From positions 1-64,000 of IMG/VR virus record IMGVR_UViG_3300003543_000059: a stretch of DNA of 64,000 nt. One strand, 5' to 3'. Shown here in pieces: positions 24,801 to 32,795 of this stretch. A program made the translations under genes and the position numbers. Source of the DNA: a virus. How positions within the stretch are numbered: position 1 is the stretch's first letter; each line of letters opens with the position of its first letter. The notes beneath the pieces are model-generated. The model was not told the origin of the DNA. It did not search any database and saw only the letters and a program-made list of their open reading frames with translations.

Positions 24801-25583
24801 ATGTTACTATTAGAAATATTCAAAAAAATGAGTCTTACCGAAACATTTGTAATGCTGTTGATGGAAGGTAAGCTTGACAAAATGGCAGAAATGTATTCTG
24901 AAAAGTTGGAAGACCGTTTTGATAATGATAATCGAGTTCCCGCCAATATGAAAGCCAGATTAAGTCAAGGTGAGAACATTGCTGGTAATTTGATAAACCT
25001 ATTTGCCGAAATTGACCCAACTCGTAAAAAAAGCAACGTTCAATGGATGATTATACAATATATTAAAGGTGAACATTTAGAAGATATTGACCATGCTAAA
25101 AGGGCATTAACCACACTTGAAAAATATAAAGGGAAAATAGCAAAGAATCAAATCATGCAATATAAAAGTATTGCTGAATTGAATGCAGAAATTGAAAAGG
25201 TTATTAAAAGTGGTGATGTAAATGATTTAGACAACATTCCACCCGAAGAAGCCACGTATGTTGTGAATTCGCCTAACTTTAAAATCATTATACCTAAAAC
25301 ACATAAAGCTTCTTGTAAGTATGGTGCGTCAGGTTGGTGTACTACTAATGACGATGACCATTATTATAAAAATTATACTGGTCAAGGTGATTTATACATC
25401 ATAATGGTTGGTGGTGGTACAGACCCTAAGAAATATCAATTATCTTATGAAGGCGGGGAATTTAATAACTCTCAAAATAAACCTTTAACACAGCATGATA
25501 TAGATACTTTGTCTAAATTTCCACAGTATAAAGATTTCTTGAACATGTTGATTAAAAAGCATTATTCTAAGTATTTCAAATAA
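24801..25583 (+). CDS. predicted packaged protein with a C-x-Y-G...W-C-T motif
   Basis: From the ATG at 24801 (AAAGGAAACACA before it), 260 residues. Residues 1-23 (M-L-L-L-E-I-F ... L-L-M-E-G) fit a capsid-targeting peptide with cleavage after L-M-E22. Residues about 170-215 carry S-C-K-Y-G-A-S-G-W-C-T-T followed by Y-T-G-Q-G-D-L-Y-I-I-M-V, a motif I recall from several uncharacterised phage proteins. Helical regions fill the rest. A late promoter precedes it. Enzymatic function is unknown; the two conserved Cys residues are notable. Confidence 0.65.
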   Translation: MLLLEIFKKMSLTETFVMLLMEGKLDKMAEMYSEKLEDRFDNDNRVPANMKARLSQGENIAGNLINLFAEIDPTRKKSNVQWMIIQYIKGEHLEDIDHAKRALTTLEKYKGKIAKNQIMQYKSIAELNAEIEKVIKSGDVNDLDNIPPEEATYVVNSPNFKIIIPKTHKASCKYGASGWCTTNDDDHYYKNYTGQGDLYIIMVGGGTDPKKYQLSYEGGEFNNSQNKPLTQHDIDTLSKFPQYKDFLNMLIKKHYSKYFK

Positions 25584-25591
25584 TTAGTACC

Positions 25592-26125
25592 ATGACTTTC
25601 AAACAATATTTGGTTGAAAGTGGTGTACTAGATGACATTTTAGGTAGTTTCGATTCTGATTCTCAAGAGTCGCAGCTACCTAAAGCTCCACCACCTACTA
25701 ACATTCCACCTCGAATTATACAAGCACCCAAACAAGATAAGTTTGTAGATTACTATTATGGTATGGAACTCAAGAAATTGCTACGTGGTGAACCTATTAC
25801 TATAAAAAATATTGCCGAACTTTATGCGTTTGATTATATGGCTCCTAGAGATAGCGTGACGTTAAATTTGTCAGTTGATGACATTGCAAAATATAAAGAA
25901 TATGATATAACCCGTGAACAAGAACCTGAACGTTGGGGTAAATTGTATTCATCAATCAAAGCTAATGGGGTGCAAACCGCTGGCACCATAATTTTAGACC
26001 GGATTCATAATGGCAGTAATGCTGGAAGTGTTGGTGTATTGTTAGGTGAAGGTAATCATCGGTTAGCTATTAGTATAGCGTTGGGCTTAAAAACAATGCC
26101 TATAAATTTCAGCGTCAAAAAGTAA
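25592..26125 (+). CDS. ParB-like protein with capsid-targeting N-terminus
   Basis: A 177-residue protein beginning M-T-F-K-Q-Y-L-V-E9-S, close to the T4 internal-protein signal (M-K-T-Y-Q-E-F-I-A-E), so cleavage after Glu9 is predicted. The C-terminus has G-E-G-N-H-R-L-A-I-S-I-A-L-G-L and M-P-I-N-F, the hallmark of ParB/sulfiredoxin-like domains; an upstream L-Y-S-S-I-K-A-N-G-V stretch fits the same fold. ParB-like proteins bind or nick DNA or hydrolyse nucleotides. The segment 30-45 is Pro-rich. It could be ejected with the DNA; this is inference. Confidence 0.65.
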   Translation: MTFKQYLVESGVLDDILGSFDSDSQESQLPKAPPPTNIPPRIIQAPKQDKFVDYYYGMELKKLLRGEPITIKNIAELYAFDYMAPRDSVTLNLSVDDIAKYKEYDITREQEPERWGKLYSSIKANGVQTAGTIILDRIHNGSNAGSVGVLLGEGNHRLAISIALGLKTMPINFSVKK

Positions 26126-26145
26126 GACCCCATCACAAAATTAAA

Positions 26146-26174
26146 TTTGCAATTCTCTACCGTGTTGGTATAAT
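26146..26174 (+). promoter_or_regulatory. early promoter module 2
   Basis: TTTGCA 26146-26151, 17-base spacer, TGG-TATAAT 26169-26174, then the shared leader AGACTCAACTTAAAC and GGTGAGCATC before the ATG at 26203. Confidence 0.85.
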
Positions 26175-26202
26175 AGACTCAACTTAAACAAAGGTGAGCA
26201 TC

Positions 26203-26520
26203 ATGGCTAAGAAAATATTCAAATTCATCAACACTGCGGGTCATGGTTATCTGGTAGTCCCAAACAAAATCATTAAAAAATATCTTGAACTTCTTATTGA
26301 CACAGATAAGTTATCTGATGTATCATACAGCTATTGGCAAAGAAAGAATTGCTATCTTGAAGAAGATGTTGAAGCTTATAAATTTCTTGAATGGTATGAA
26401 AAAGATGTGGGCGTAAAGCCTTCCATTTCTGAAACATATCAAGAAGATATTCGTAAAACACGTCCAATAAATTGGGTGGTAGGTATCGACCAAGCTGATG
26501 GTTCGCATTGGATTATATAA
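26203..26520 (+). CDS. small early protein of unknown function
   Basis: 105 residues from the ATG at 26203; the frame is open to a GTG at 26194 but the leader-module layout favours the ATG. Mixed helix/strand, aromatic-rich, C-terminus G-S-H-W-I-I. No recognised family. Confidence 0.7.
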   Translation: MAKKIFKFINTAGHGYLVVPNKIIKKYLELLIDTDKLSDVSYSYWQRKNCYLEEDVEAYKFLEWYEKDVGVKPSISETYQEDIRKTRPINWVVGIDQADGSHWII

Positions 26521-26522
26521 CC

Positions 26523-26714
26523 ATGAATGAGTTATTACAATGGGAAATTGATTGGATTAATGCCCACCCAGAACGGTACGAAGGGACAATGCACAGGAAA
26601 GCTGTCATTGGAAATATAACAAAAATGTATCAACTCAGAGAAGTAAAAAAATTTATAAAACATTTTAATGATAATCTTGATATTATACAACAAAATAAAT
26701 ACCAATCAATATAA
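26523..26714 (+). CDS. small protein of unknown function
   Basis: From the ATG two bases after the previous stop, 63 residues; a TTG at 26508 in the same frame is an alternative. Helical and basic at the C-terminus (R-E-V-K-K-F-I-K-H-F). No known motif. Confidence 0.6.
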   Translation: MNELLQWEIDWINAHPERYEGTMHRKAVIGNITKMYQLREVKKFIKHFNDNLDIIQQNKYQSI

Positions 26715-26744
26715 TAGCTATAACTTAACCAAAAAGGTAATGAT

Positions 26745-27032
26745 ATGAGCAATTACACATTTAAAACTTCCGTGGTCACTATACGTGATGTCGAGCATGA
26801 GGTTGTAGTGAATTTTGACTATTCACCACCGGAAGAAGAAAAATTCAATCCACTGGAAGGTATTGGGAATCCATATTCCCCAGCAGAAGTTTCTTTACTC
26901 AGTGTTGACACTGTACTTTTCAATGCTACAACTTTAAATTTTGTTGATGTCCCTGACCAACTACCTAAATCTGAATGGGATTTGTTGGAAATGAGAGCGT
27001 TTGACCATGTGGAAGAAGTGGAAGGTGAATAA
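26745..27032 (+). CDS. small acidic protein of unknown function
   Basis: A 95-residue acidic protein after AAAAGGTAATGAT. Beta-rich beginning (V-V-T-I-R-D-V-E-H-E-V-V-V-N-F) and an acidic C-terminus. It overlaps the next start by one base (TAATG). Confidence 0.65.
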   Translation: MSNYTFKTSVVTIRDVEHEVVVNFDYSPPEEEKFNPLEGIGNPYSPAEVSLLSVDTVLFNATTLNFVDVPDQLPKSEWDLLEMRAFDHVEEVEGE

Positions 27033-27439
27033 TGAACTTAATATTATCAGAACATGCAGCACACCGTTGGGAAGCAAGATTTCCTAATATAAATTTTTAC
27101 GCTGTGGTACCAACAGCAATAAGGTTAACATCAAGATTCGCCAGAGTTTTCAGACAACGCCACGAAGATGCTTCTGGTTGCCTAGAGCGAAGAGATTATT
27201 ACTACGTTTACGAGGCTGGGATTATTTTAGTCTGTCATGGTAAAATTGTGGTCACGGTTCTTAAAACATCTCGCGAAATGCATGAGTTTCTTAACAGATG
27301 CCAATTGAAAAAAGAAAATTCTGCATTAAGACCACAATATAAATCTAAAACGTGTGGTATCATTAAACGTGAAAAACAAGCGAGACACGATAGAAGACCT
27401 CCTTCTAATCGTGATATACTAAACGAATACGCATTTTAA
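27032..27439 (+). CDS. basic protein of unknown function
   Basis: A 135-residue protein with an N-terminal H-A-A-H-R-W-E-A-R-F near residue 8 and two beta strands (Y-Y-Y-V-Y-E-A-G-I-I-L-V and K-I-V-V-T-V-L), loosely like small RelE/DUF4258-type proteins. The C-terminal 40 residues are very basic. A nucleic-acid role is possible. It is translationally linked to the preceding gene. Confidence 0.6.
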   Translation: MNLILSEHAAHRWEARFPNINFYAVVPTAIRLTSRFARVFRQRHEDASGCLERRDYYYVYEAGIILVCHGKIVVTVLKTSREMHEFLNRCQLKKENSALRPQYKSKTCGIIKREKQARHDRRPPSNRDILNEYAF

Positions 27440-27442
27440 TAT

Positions 27443-29041
27443 ATGACAATAATGGATAGTTGGGTATCAGAGCATACCCCAAGAATTTCCCAAGAAAAAG
27501 GGTTGGGGTGGTTAGAAGAACAAACCACCAAATATAATATAGTAGAAATGCCAGTCGGTGCTGGAAAGTCAACCTATGGATTAACATATTCAAATTGGCT
27601 TTCTGGTGATACTGGTGGTGATTCTTTTATACTAACACCTCAAAAAATCTTACAAGCTCAATATGAAACAGAAAAACTTTTAAAACCTAATGGGTTAGCT
27701 TCGCTGTACGGTAAAGCTAACTATTCATGTATGGATTTAGAAACATCTTGTGACCTTGGGTTGAAGTTTAAAGGTAAAGATTCATGTAAATATTGCATCT
27801 ATAAAGCAGCCTTAGACCGTGCTGTACGAAGTAATAACTTGGTTCTGAACTACACGTTAGCCTTATTGATGTTTGGTTACACTGGAGTGTTTGAGCCTCG
27901 TAAACTGATGATATGTGACGAAGCGCATAATCTTGAAAGCCAATTAGTAGATTTCAATTTAGTTTCGATTAACAGTAAACGGTTAGATATGCTAGGTATG
28001 GGTAAAAAGTTACCTGTGTTTGGTATAATTGATAGTGCATTTAACTGGCTCGATGATACCTATGAGCCTATATTGAAAGAAAAAGTTCTGCGTTTAGAAG
28101 ATGAAGCAGAAGATATTGTTGAATACACAATGCCTAAGATGATGAAGCCGGAAGAACGATATGTTCTAAAGATGGCTGAAAAACTTCGTAATCATTTAGA
28201 TGTGGTTAACACATTTTTAAACAAAGGGTTAGATGTTATTGGTAAAGATTTTGTATTGATGTCTGATGATGATACATTGCAGTTTAAATCTATCTACGGT
28301 AAAACAAATTTCCGTGAAATGTTAGACCCAATGGCAGACAAATTTTTGTTTATGTCTGGTACCATCATTGATAAAAATGAATACAGCAAAAGCCTTGGGC
28401 TAGACCCTGATGAAGTTTCGTTCTTATCGCTTGATTCAGAATTTTCATCTTCGAATAGACCTGTAGTTTATATGGGTGGTACAAAAGTTAACGCTAAATG
28501 GATGCAACCCGAAAATGATGCAGGTAGAGATAAGTATCTTGATAACATTAAAGAGATACTATCACTACACAAAAACGAAAAAGGCATCATACACACTGGA
28601 AACTTTAAAATAGCTGAATGGTTGGTGGAACGATTAGAAGATGGGAACCACACGATTTACCATCATAATCCTGGTTCCGACCATAAAAGAGAAGCTATAA
28701 TCAAAGCATACTTATTAGACCCTAAACCAAGCATCATGATTTCTCCATCAATGACAGAAGGTGTTGATTTGAAAAATGATTTGGGTAGGTTTGCTATCAT
28801 TGCTAAATTAGCATTCCCTTATCTTGGCGATAAATGGATTAAAAAACGTTTAGAATTATCACAAGAATGGTATGCTATTGAAGTTGTGAAAGCAATGATT
28901 CAAGGGTGTGGTCGTGTAGTGAGGTCTAAGACTGATTTAGGTACATGTTATATCGTTGATGAATCGTGGGCTTACTTCTATCGTAAGAACGCTCATTTGT
29001 TCCCTAAATGGTGGCGTGAAGCTTACGTTGTGATAGATTAA
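27443..29041 (+). CDS. XPD/DinG-like superfamily 2 helicase with Fe-S cysteines
   Basis: A 532-residue helicase. Walker A is M-P-V-G-A-G-K42-S-T; four cysteines C96, C103, C115 and C118 follow, as in the iron-sulfur domain of XPD/DinG enzymes; the DEAH box is D159-E-A-H162. Further on are F-M-S-G-T-I-I (motif III-like), S-P-S-M-T-E-G-V-D-L (motif V) and Q-G-C-G-R-V-V-R (motif VI). These enzymes unwind DNA 5'-3', often at repair or R-loop structures. T4 lacks such a gene, so this is a lineage-specific helicase. The start follows gene 27032 by three bases. Confidence 0.88.
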   Translation: MTIMDSWVSEHTPRISQEKGLGWLEEQTTKYNIVEMPVGAGKSTYGLTYSNWLSGDTGGDSFILTPQKILQAQYETEKLLKPNGLASLYGKANYSCMDLETSCDLGLKFKGKDSCKYCIYKAALDRAVRSNNLVLNYTLALLMFGYTGVFEPRKLMICDEAHNLESQLVDFNLVSINSKRLDMLGMGKKLPVFGIIDSAFNWLDDTYEPILKEKVLRLEDEAEDIVEYTMPKMMKPEERYVLKMAEKLRNHLDVVNTFLNKGLDVIGKDFVLMSDDDTLQFKSIYGKTNFREMLDPMADKFLFMSGTIIDKNEYSKSLGLDPDEVSFLSLDSEFSSSNRPVVYMGGTKVNAKWMQPENDAGRDKYLDNIKEILSLHKNEKGIIHTGNFKIAEWLVERLEDGNHTIYHHNPGSDHKREAIIKAYLLDPKPSIMISPSMTEGVDLKNDLGRFAIIAKLAFPYLGDKWIKKRLELSQEWYAIEVVKAMIQGCGRVVRSKTDLGTCYIVDESWAYFYRKNAHLFPKWWREAYVVID

Positions 29042-29043
29042 TT

Positions 29044-29334
29044 ATGAATAAAGATATTTTTGTATTTGCTGTCGGGATAAACGCATTCTATGATTTTAAA
29101 ATGAATGAGCTTGATGGTAACGAGCCTTATCGTATACCTAGAATGGTTTATGTTGGTAATGTTAATGCTTGTAGAGGTATTGCTAAACCAACAATCATCA
29201 TTCTTGATGGTGCTGAACATAATAAAAGATATAACGCAGAATTCTTTAAAGGATTGATTGATATACCATTTAGCGACATTGACCGAATGATATTAGAAAA
29301 TTTTCAGATTAAAATCTTGCAAACTTATTTGTAG
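29044..29334 (+). CDS. small protein of unknown function
   Basis: A 96-residue protein two bases after the helicase stop. It starts M-N-K-D-I-F-V-F-A-V-G-I and has a hydrophobic strand P-T-I-I-I-L-D-G-A. No known family. The early promoter of the next gene begins inside its end. Confidence 0.65.
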   Translation: MNKDIFVFAVGINAFYDFKMNELDGNEPYRIPRMVYVGNVNACRGIAKPTIIILDGAEHNKRYNAEFFKGLIDIPFSDIDRMILENFQIKILQTYL

Positions 29335-29344
29335 CTGTTATAAT
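29316..29344 (+). promoter_or_regulatory. early promoter module 3
   Basis: CTTGCA 29316-29321, 17-base spacer, TGT-TATAAT 29339-29344, leader AGACCCATCTTAAAC and GGTGACTGTT before the ATG at 29376. It overlaps the end of the preceding gene. Confidence 0.75.
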
Positions 29345-29375
29345 AGACCCATCTTAAACAAAAACGGTGACTGTT

Positions 29376-29654
29376 ATGCAAACTGATGAAGAACGTGAAG
29401 AATCAATAAAAAACCACATTCAAGGTCTTATTAGCGATTTGAACTGTATGTCAATTGATGATGAACAGTTAGCGAAAGTTATATCGTCAACCATCAACAG
29501 CAATCACCGCACGTTGCAACAATCTTTCTTTCGTGTACTCAAAGGTGCCATTGAACATTATGGTAAATACGCATACACTGACCAACGCAATGAAGCATCA
29601 AGAGATTGGTGTAATGAAGCGTCAAAGGTAGAAATGAACATTCCATTCATTTAA
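29376..29654 (+). CDS. small early protein of unknown function
   Basis: 92 residues from the ATG at 29376; an in-frame GTG at 29367 is less likely given the module layout. Acidic and helical at the N-terminus, with A-I-E-H-Y-G-K-Y-A near the end. No recognised domain. Confidence 0.65.
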   Translation: MQTDEEREESIKNHIQGLISDLNCMSIDDEQLAKVISSTINSNHRTLQQSFFRVLKGAIEHYGKYAYTDQRNEASRDWCNEASKVEMNIPFI

Positions 29655-29675
29655 GGTTAACAATAGGGGATTGAT

Positions 29676-29849
29676 ATGTCTAGTCAAAGAGAACCAAGAC
29701 GTAGATACGGTGATACAACAGGTTTAGGGCAACGTGAATTGTCTGAATTGCCTACAGTACCATTAACGGCTTTAGACGTTATAAAGGCTGCTGAAATAGT
29801 GTTAGCCAATGAACGCAAAAGAACACAGAACTTATATGGAAACCATTAA
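29676..29849 (+). CDS. small protein, 57 residues
   Basis: ATG after TAGGGGATTGAT. The N-terminus is Arg-rich (R-E-P-R-R-R-Y) and residues 30-48 form a helix (L-D-V-I-K-A-A-E-I-V-L-A). The stop overlaps the next ATG by one base (TAATG), supporting that both are translated. Confidence 0.6.
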   Translation: MSSQREPRRRYGDTTGLGQRELSELPTVPLTALDVIKAAEIVLANERKRTQNLYGNH

Positions 29850-30046
29850 TGCGATTTGAACTAACAGATGAACAATTTGACCAGTATATAATTTGGCAAC
29901 GTGCCCACAAATGCACAGTTAGAGATGTTGGTGCCATTGGCGGTAAGATTACATTTGAATTCACTCCTACTGGATTAGGTGTGATACAAATGGTTAAATG
30001 TGTCTGCGGAAAAACATTAAACTTAACTAACACGGATGATTGGTGA
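29849..30046 (+). CDS. small protein with a Cys pair
   Basis: A 65-residue protein in a TAATG overlap. Mixed fold with a C-terminal C-V-C-G-K half zinc site. Its TGA overlaps the next ATG. Function unknown. Confidence 0.6.
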   Translation: MRFELTDEQFDQYIIWQRAHKCTVRDVGAIGGKITFEFTPTGLGVIQMVKCVCGKTLNLTNTDDW

Positions 30047-30237
30047 TGAAGAAAGCGTTTTGTGATTATTGTAATACTGAAATCACCGAAACTAATAATG
30101 GAAATTCTACTATAAAACCAAGGAAACTTGACGAGTTGAATTTGGAAGTGTTAGTGTATCCTAAAGGTTCCCCCCTCGTGCGTGGTGATGTATGTAAACC
30201 ATGTTTGTTAAAACTTGTAACAGAATTTTGTAGGTGA
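30046..30237 (+). CDS. small zinc-ribbon-like protein
   Basis: 63 residues from the ATG at 30046 (TGATG overlap). Two CxxC pairs, C-D-Y-C near the start and C-K-P-C near residue 54, suggest one zinc-binding knuckle. It may be a small DNA- or protein-binding factor. Confidence 0.65.
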   Translation: MKKAFCDYCNTEITETNNGNSTIKPRKLDELNLEVLVYPKGSPLVRGDVCKPCLLKLVTEFCR

Positions 30238-30242
30238 AGATA

Positions 30243-30500
30243 ATGGCTAAAAAATTAAAAGTGTGGGGTGGAATGACGTTTCGAATTAGTAAATCTTCCA
30301 GAACGATTGTTGCTGCTTACACGAAAAAACGAGCTATGGAGCTTCTTGGTTTAACGCCACACGCAATGAAAGAGTATTGGTCTATAACTGGTAACAAGGT
30401 TGAAATTGAGGTAGCTACTGGAACCCCAGAAACGGTTTTTTGTGCTGTCAGAGATGGTTATTCACTAACAGTTGAAGAATTTGTAGCGTTCGAGAAGTAG
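30243..30500 (+). CDS. small basic protein of unknown function
   Basis: 85 residues from the ATG at 30243, after AGGTGAAGATA; a GTG at 30234 overlapping the previous stop is an alternative. Lys/Arg-rich N-terminal half with a helix A-Y-T-K-K-R-A-M-E-L-L. Confidence 0.6.
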   Translation: MAKKLKVWGGMTFRISKSSRTIVAAYTKKRAMELLGLTPHAMKEYWSITGNKVEIEVATGTPETVFCAVRDGYSLTVEEFVAFEK

Positions 30501-30502
30501 TT

Positions 30503-30576
30503 CACACAAATAAATTTGCAATCTGTTCACCGTTTGGTATAATAGTACCAACTTCAACGAAATGGTGAGCAACATG
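30503..30576 (+). repeat. 74-base promoter-leader repeat, copy A
   Basis: From CACACAAATAAATTTG to the ATG this stretch is nearly identical to 31544-31617, with about nine substitutions. Gene sequences on either side are unrelated, so the module itself was duplicated. Confidence 0.75.
30515..30543 (+). promoter_or_regulatory. early promoter module 4
   Basis: TTTGCA 30515-30520, 17-base spacer, TGG-TATAAT 30538-30543, preceded by CACACAAATAAA. Confidence 0.85.
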
Positions 30577-30867
30577 TTATCAAAAACCACAACAAATTAT
30601 GCCAATAAACGTGGCTTAGATGTTACAAACCATATCATCAATGAAGACGGTACATTCAAAAACGTGACAAACACTATTTGGGTATGGGAAGACGACAACG
30701 TTTCAGAGCCTTTATTCATATACACCTCTAATGACGATGGTTCATTCACATTGCACGGTAACATATATCTTGCTGATTCAATCAAAGAAGAACTCCCAGC
30801 TCACATTAAAGACGAAAAACATCTTAGAGAAGTATTGGCGTTTGTTGCGAAAGAATTAACTGCGTAA
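30574..30867 (+). CDS. small early protein of unknown function
   Basis: 97 residues from the ATG at 30574, chosen because the conserved leader ends GGTGAGCAAC-ATG; an ATG at 30562 in the same frame lies inside the leader. Contains T-I-W-V-W-E-D-D and F-I-Y-T-S strands and an acidic C-terminal helix. Confidence 0.7.
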   Translation: MLSKTTTNYANKRGLDVTNHIINEDGTFKNVTNTIWVWEDDNVSEPLFIYTSNDDGSFTLHGNIYLADSIKEELPAHIKDEKHLREVLAFVAKELTA

Positions 30868-30880
30868 ATCCTACTGATTT

Positions 30881-30888
30881 GATAAATA
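30881..30888 (+). promoter_or_regulatory. late promoter variant GATAAATA
   Basis: One mismatch to TATAAATA, 25 bases before the ATG of the predicted packaged protein at 30914. Confidence 0.5.
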
Positions 30889-30913
30889 TTGATTAAACAT
30901 AAAGGGTATCATC

Positions 30914-31534
30914 ATGGATAAGCAAACAACATTTAAAGAGTTTTTAACTGAAAGTTCTTTAACAAGAGTATATCAACATTCTAAACAACATGCTATTGGC
31001 ACTATCACTGCGTTTAGATATGGTTATGAAGACGAAGATGGAGAAACCATACCATATACCAAACGGGAAAATAAACAGCGTAATAAATCTCTGTTAGCAA
31101 AACTATTAAGATATGGATACAGTATTACAGCAGTTAAAGGCACCTACATTGAAAATTACAATTCAGACGATGCTAGGGAAGTTGCTGAAGATGTATATTT
31201 AGTTGTAGATATAGGAGAACGTAACGATTTGAGAAAGAATTTGAAAAAACTTGGTGTTGAATTTGACCAAGATTCAATTTTGTTTGTTCCCAAAGGTGCT
31301 CAACGTGGTGAATTAATTGGTACCAACCATACGGGGTTCCCAGGTTTTGATAAGATAAATTATCTGAAAAATCCTATTTTTGGTAGAAATGGTGAATTCT
31401 ATACAAGAGTTAATGGTAGACCATTTATTCTAAAAGAATCAACATCATTTGTCGAGAAACCAGTGAAAGGTTGGGGTAGAAACTATTCGATTAAATTGAC
31501 CGCAGAAAAATCTTGGCAAGAAATCGAAGTTTGA
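30914..31534 (+). CDS. predicted packaged protein with capsid-targeting N-terminus
   Basis: A 206-residue protein starting M-D-K-Q-T-T-F-K-E-F-L-T-E13-S, which matches the T4 internal-protein signal pattern with cleavage after Glu13. The body contains G-T-I-T-A-F-R near residue 28, N-K-Q-R-N-K-S-L-L-A-K-L, G-T-Y-I-E-N, and D-S-I-L-F-V-P-K-G...L-I-G-T-N-H, a pattern I recall from uncharacterised phage proteins. A late-type GATAAATA precedes it. No enzymatic motif is clear. Confidence 0.65.
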   Translation: MDKQTTFKEFLTESSLTRVYQHSKQHAIGTITAFRYGYEDEDGETIPYTKRENKQRNKSLLAKLLRYGYSITAVKGTYIENYNSDDAREVAEDVYLVVDIGERNDLRKNLKKLGVEFDQDSILFVPKGAQRGELIGTNHTGFPGFDKINYLKNPIFGRNGEFYTRVNGRPFILKESTSFVEKPVKGWGRNYSIKLTAEKSWQEIEV

Positions 31535-31543
31535 TAACTCTAT

Positions 31544-31617
31544 CACACAAATAAATTTGTAATTTGTTCCCCGTTTGGTATAATGGTACCAACTTCAACC
31601 AAACGGGGAACATCATG
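31544..31617 (+). repeat. 74-base promoter-leader repeat, copy B
   Basis: Near-identical partner of 30503-30576, ending at the ATG of the following gene. Confidence 0.75.
31556..31584 (+). promoter_or_regulatory. early promoter module 5
   Basis: TTTGTA 31556-31561, 17-base spacer, TGG-TATAAT 31579-31584. Confidence 0.85.
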
Positions 31618-31791
31618 AACACTATTCCAGCTTTACCTAACAAAGATAAATTGTTATCTTTGTTATCTGATGGTTATGTGGGGATTCCTAATTGGTCAGA
31701 TGAAGAACAGCAAGAAGTGTATGCAGCGTTAAAATCGTTGTCATTCCATTGCTACAGAACAGAAAAATTTTTGGAGATAAATATTGACTGA
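31615..31791 (+). CDS. small early protein, 58 residues
   Basis: Starts at the module ATG (GGGGAACATC-ATG). Helical and acidic C-terminal half with W-S-D-E-E-Q-Q-E-V-Y. Overlaps the next gene's TTG start by eight bases. Function unknown. Confidence 0.65.
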   Translation: MNTIPALPNKDKLLSLLSDGYVGIPNWSDEEQQEVYAALKSLSFHCYRTEKFLEINID

Positions 31792-31966
31792 AGAAGCTGC
31801 ACTATATTCACCACAAGATGTTATTGACCTTAGAAACGAACTTGGCTGTTCGTTAATGGAGGCTAAACGGGTGTTTGATATAAAAATGTTGGTGATTGAG
31901 ATTACCCAAGCTAAAACACTTGAAGATTTAAAGCCTGTGTTATTGAAAATAGTTACTATGTTATGA
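31784..31966 (+). CDS. small UBA-like helical protein
   Basis: A 60-residue protein with a TTG start eight bases after GGAG. The segment V-I-D-L-R-N-E-L-G-C-S-L-M-E-A-K-R resembles the first helices of a UBA-like three-helix domain such as in EF-Ts (L-R-x-x-T-G-x-x-x-x-x-x-K). Fold guess only. ATGA overlap with the next gene. Confidence 0.6.
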   Translation: MTEEAALYSPQDVIDLRNELGCSLMEAKRVFDIKMLVIEITQAKTLEDLKPVLLKIVTML

Positions 31967-32211
31967 AACTGTTTGTAGATGAATTAGAAGCTGCTGAAGT
32001 TGGCTATGCTGAATTAATACGTATAGGCAAAGAGCAGAATGCTGACCATTATGCACCTTTTGAATTTGAAGGTACCAATGGTGGTGCTGCTGTATTGTGG
32101 AAAGATGGATTGATAATAGCTTATTTTCTGATAGTAAGAAATGAAAATAACTATTCAATATTGATACAAAATGAAATAGAAGGTGGTTACGATGCCAAAG
32201 AAAACGATTAG
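31963..32211 (+). CDS. small protein of unknown function
   Basis: An 82-residue protein in an ATGA overlap. Contains a strand pair A-A-V-L-W-K-D-G-L-I-I-A-Y-F-L-I. Acidic. It overlaps the next gene by about 20 bases. Confidence 0.6.
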   Translation: MKLFVDELEAAEVGYAELIRIGKEQNADHYAPFEFEGTNGGAAVLWKDGLIIAYFLIVRNENNYSILIQNEIEGGYDAKEND

Positions 32212-32506
32212 TACCACGTTAACCGTGGACAAACAGAAGTTAAGAGATGAACAATTTCTAGATATTCACCATGAAGTGTCACTAGACGTTGATGCACCTG
32301 GTATTGACATTTGGACGTTCCCAGACGGTAGCCATGACGGTGAATTGATATGGGCGTATTTGCCTGAAATTGTTGATAACCTGTTAGAATATGAAGAATT
32401 CGAAGAGTTCATCATTGATGATTGGATTAGCGCATTCAAAGACGAAATCAAAAAGATGGAAGCTTACAAAGCCAAACTTCAAGATAAAACCAATGATTCC
32501 GAATAG
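32192..32506 (+). CDS. small acidic protein of unknown function
   Basis: 104 residues from the ATG at 32192 (AGAAGGTGG upstream). Strongly acidic in the middle (E-Y-E-E-F-E-E-F-I-I-D-D-W) with a Lys-rich C-terminal helix. Confidence 0.6.
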   Translation: MPKKTISTTLTVDKQKLRDEQFLDIHHEVSLDVDAPGIDIWTFPDGSHDGELIWAYLPEIVDNLLEYEEFEEFIIDDWISAFKDEIKKMEAYKAKLQDKTNDSE

Positions 32507-32762
32507 ACCAATGACCCTTCATGGTGTCCAGATATTCATAGCATCCCCTGTAACGGTTCCTAACTATCGTATTGATGATAAGGTTCAGTTGGGTGATGAA
32601 TATCGAAAATATATCAATGAGTGGCTTTATGACTTCTTTGGTGGTACCATCATTGAAGTCGTTGAAGATGATGTGACTTTTAAAGCTCCTGAAGGGTTGG
32701 TAATGAATCAGAAAACTTATAACAAACTTGAAGTACAACTGGACTACCTGAATCACATATAA
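32493..32762 (+). CDS. small protein of unknown function
   Basis: 89 residues from the ATG at 32493, overlapping the previous gene by 14 bases; an ATG at 32511 is also possible. Contains V-Q-I-F-I-A-S-P-V-T-V-P near the start and a beta-rich C-terminal half. Confidence 0.55.
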   Translation: MIPNRPMTLHGVQIFIASPVTVPNYRIDDKVQLGDEYRKYINEWLYDFFGGTIIEVVEDDVTFKAPEGLVMNQKTYNKLEVQLDYLNHI

Positions 32763-32782
32763 TTACAATCCACTCATGCGTT

Positions 32783-32790
32783 TATAAATA
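32783..32790 (+). promoter_or_regulatory. late promoter TATAAATA, five bases before ATG
   Basis: TATAAATA, then AAGGC, then the ATG of the small terminase gene: the same five-base spacing as at 3712 and 514. Confidence 0.65.
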
Positions 32791-32795
32791 AAGGC

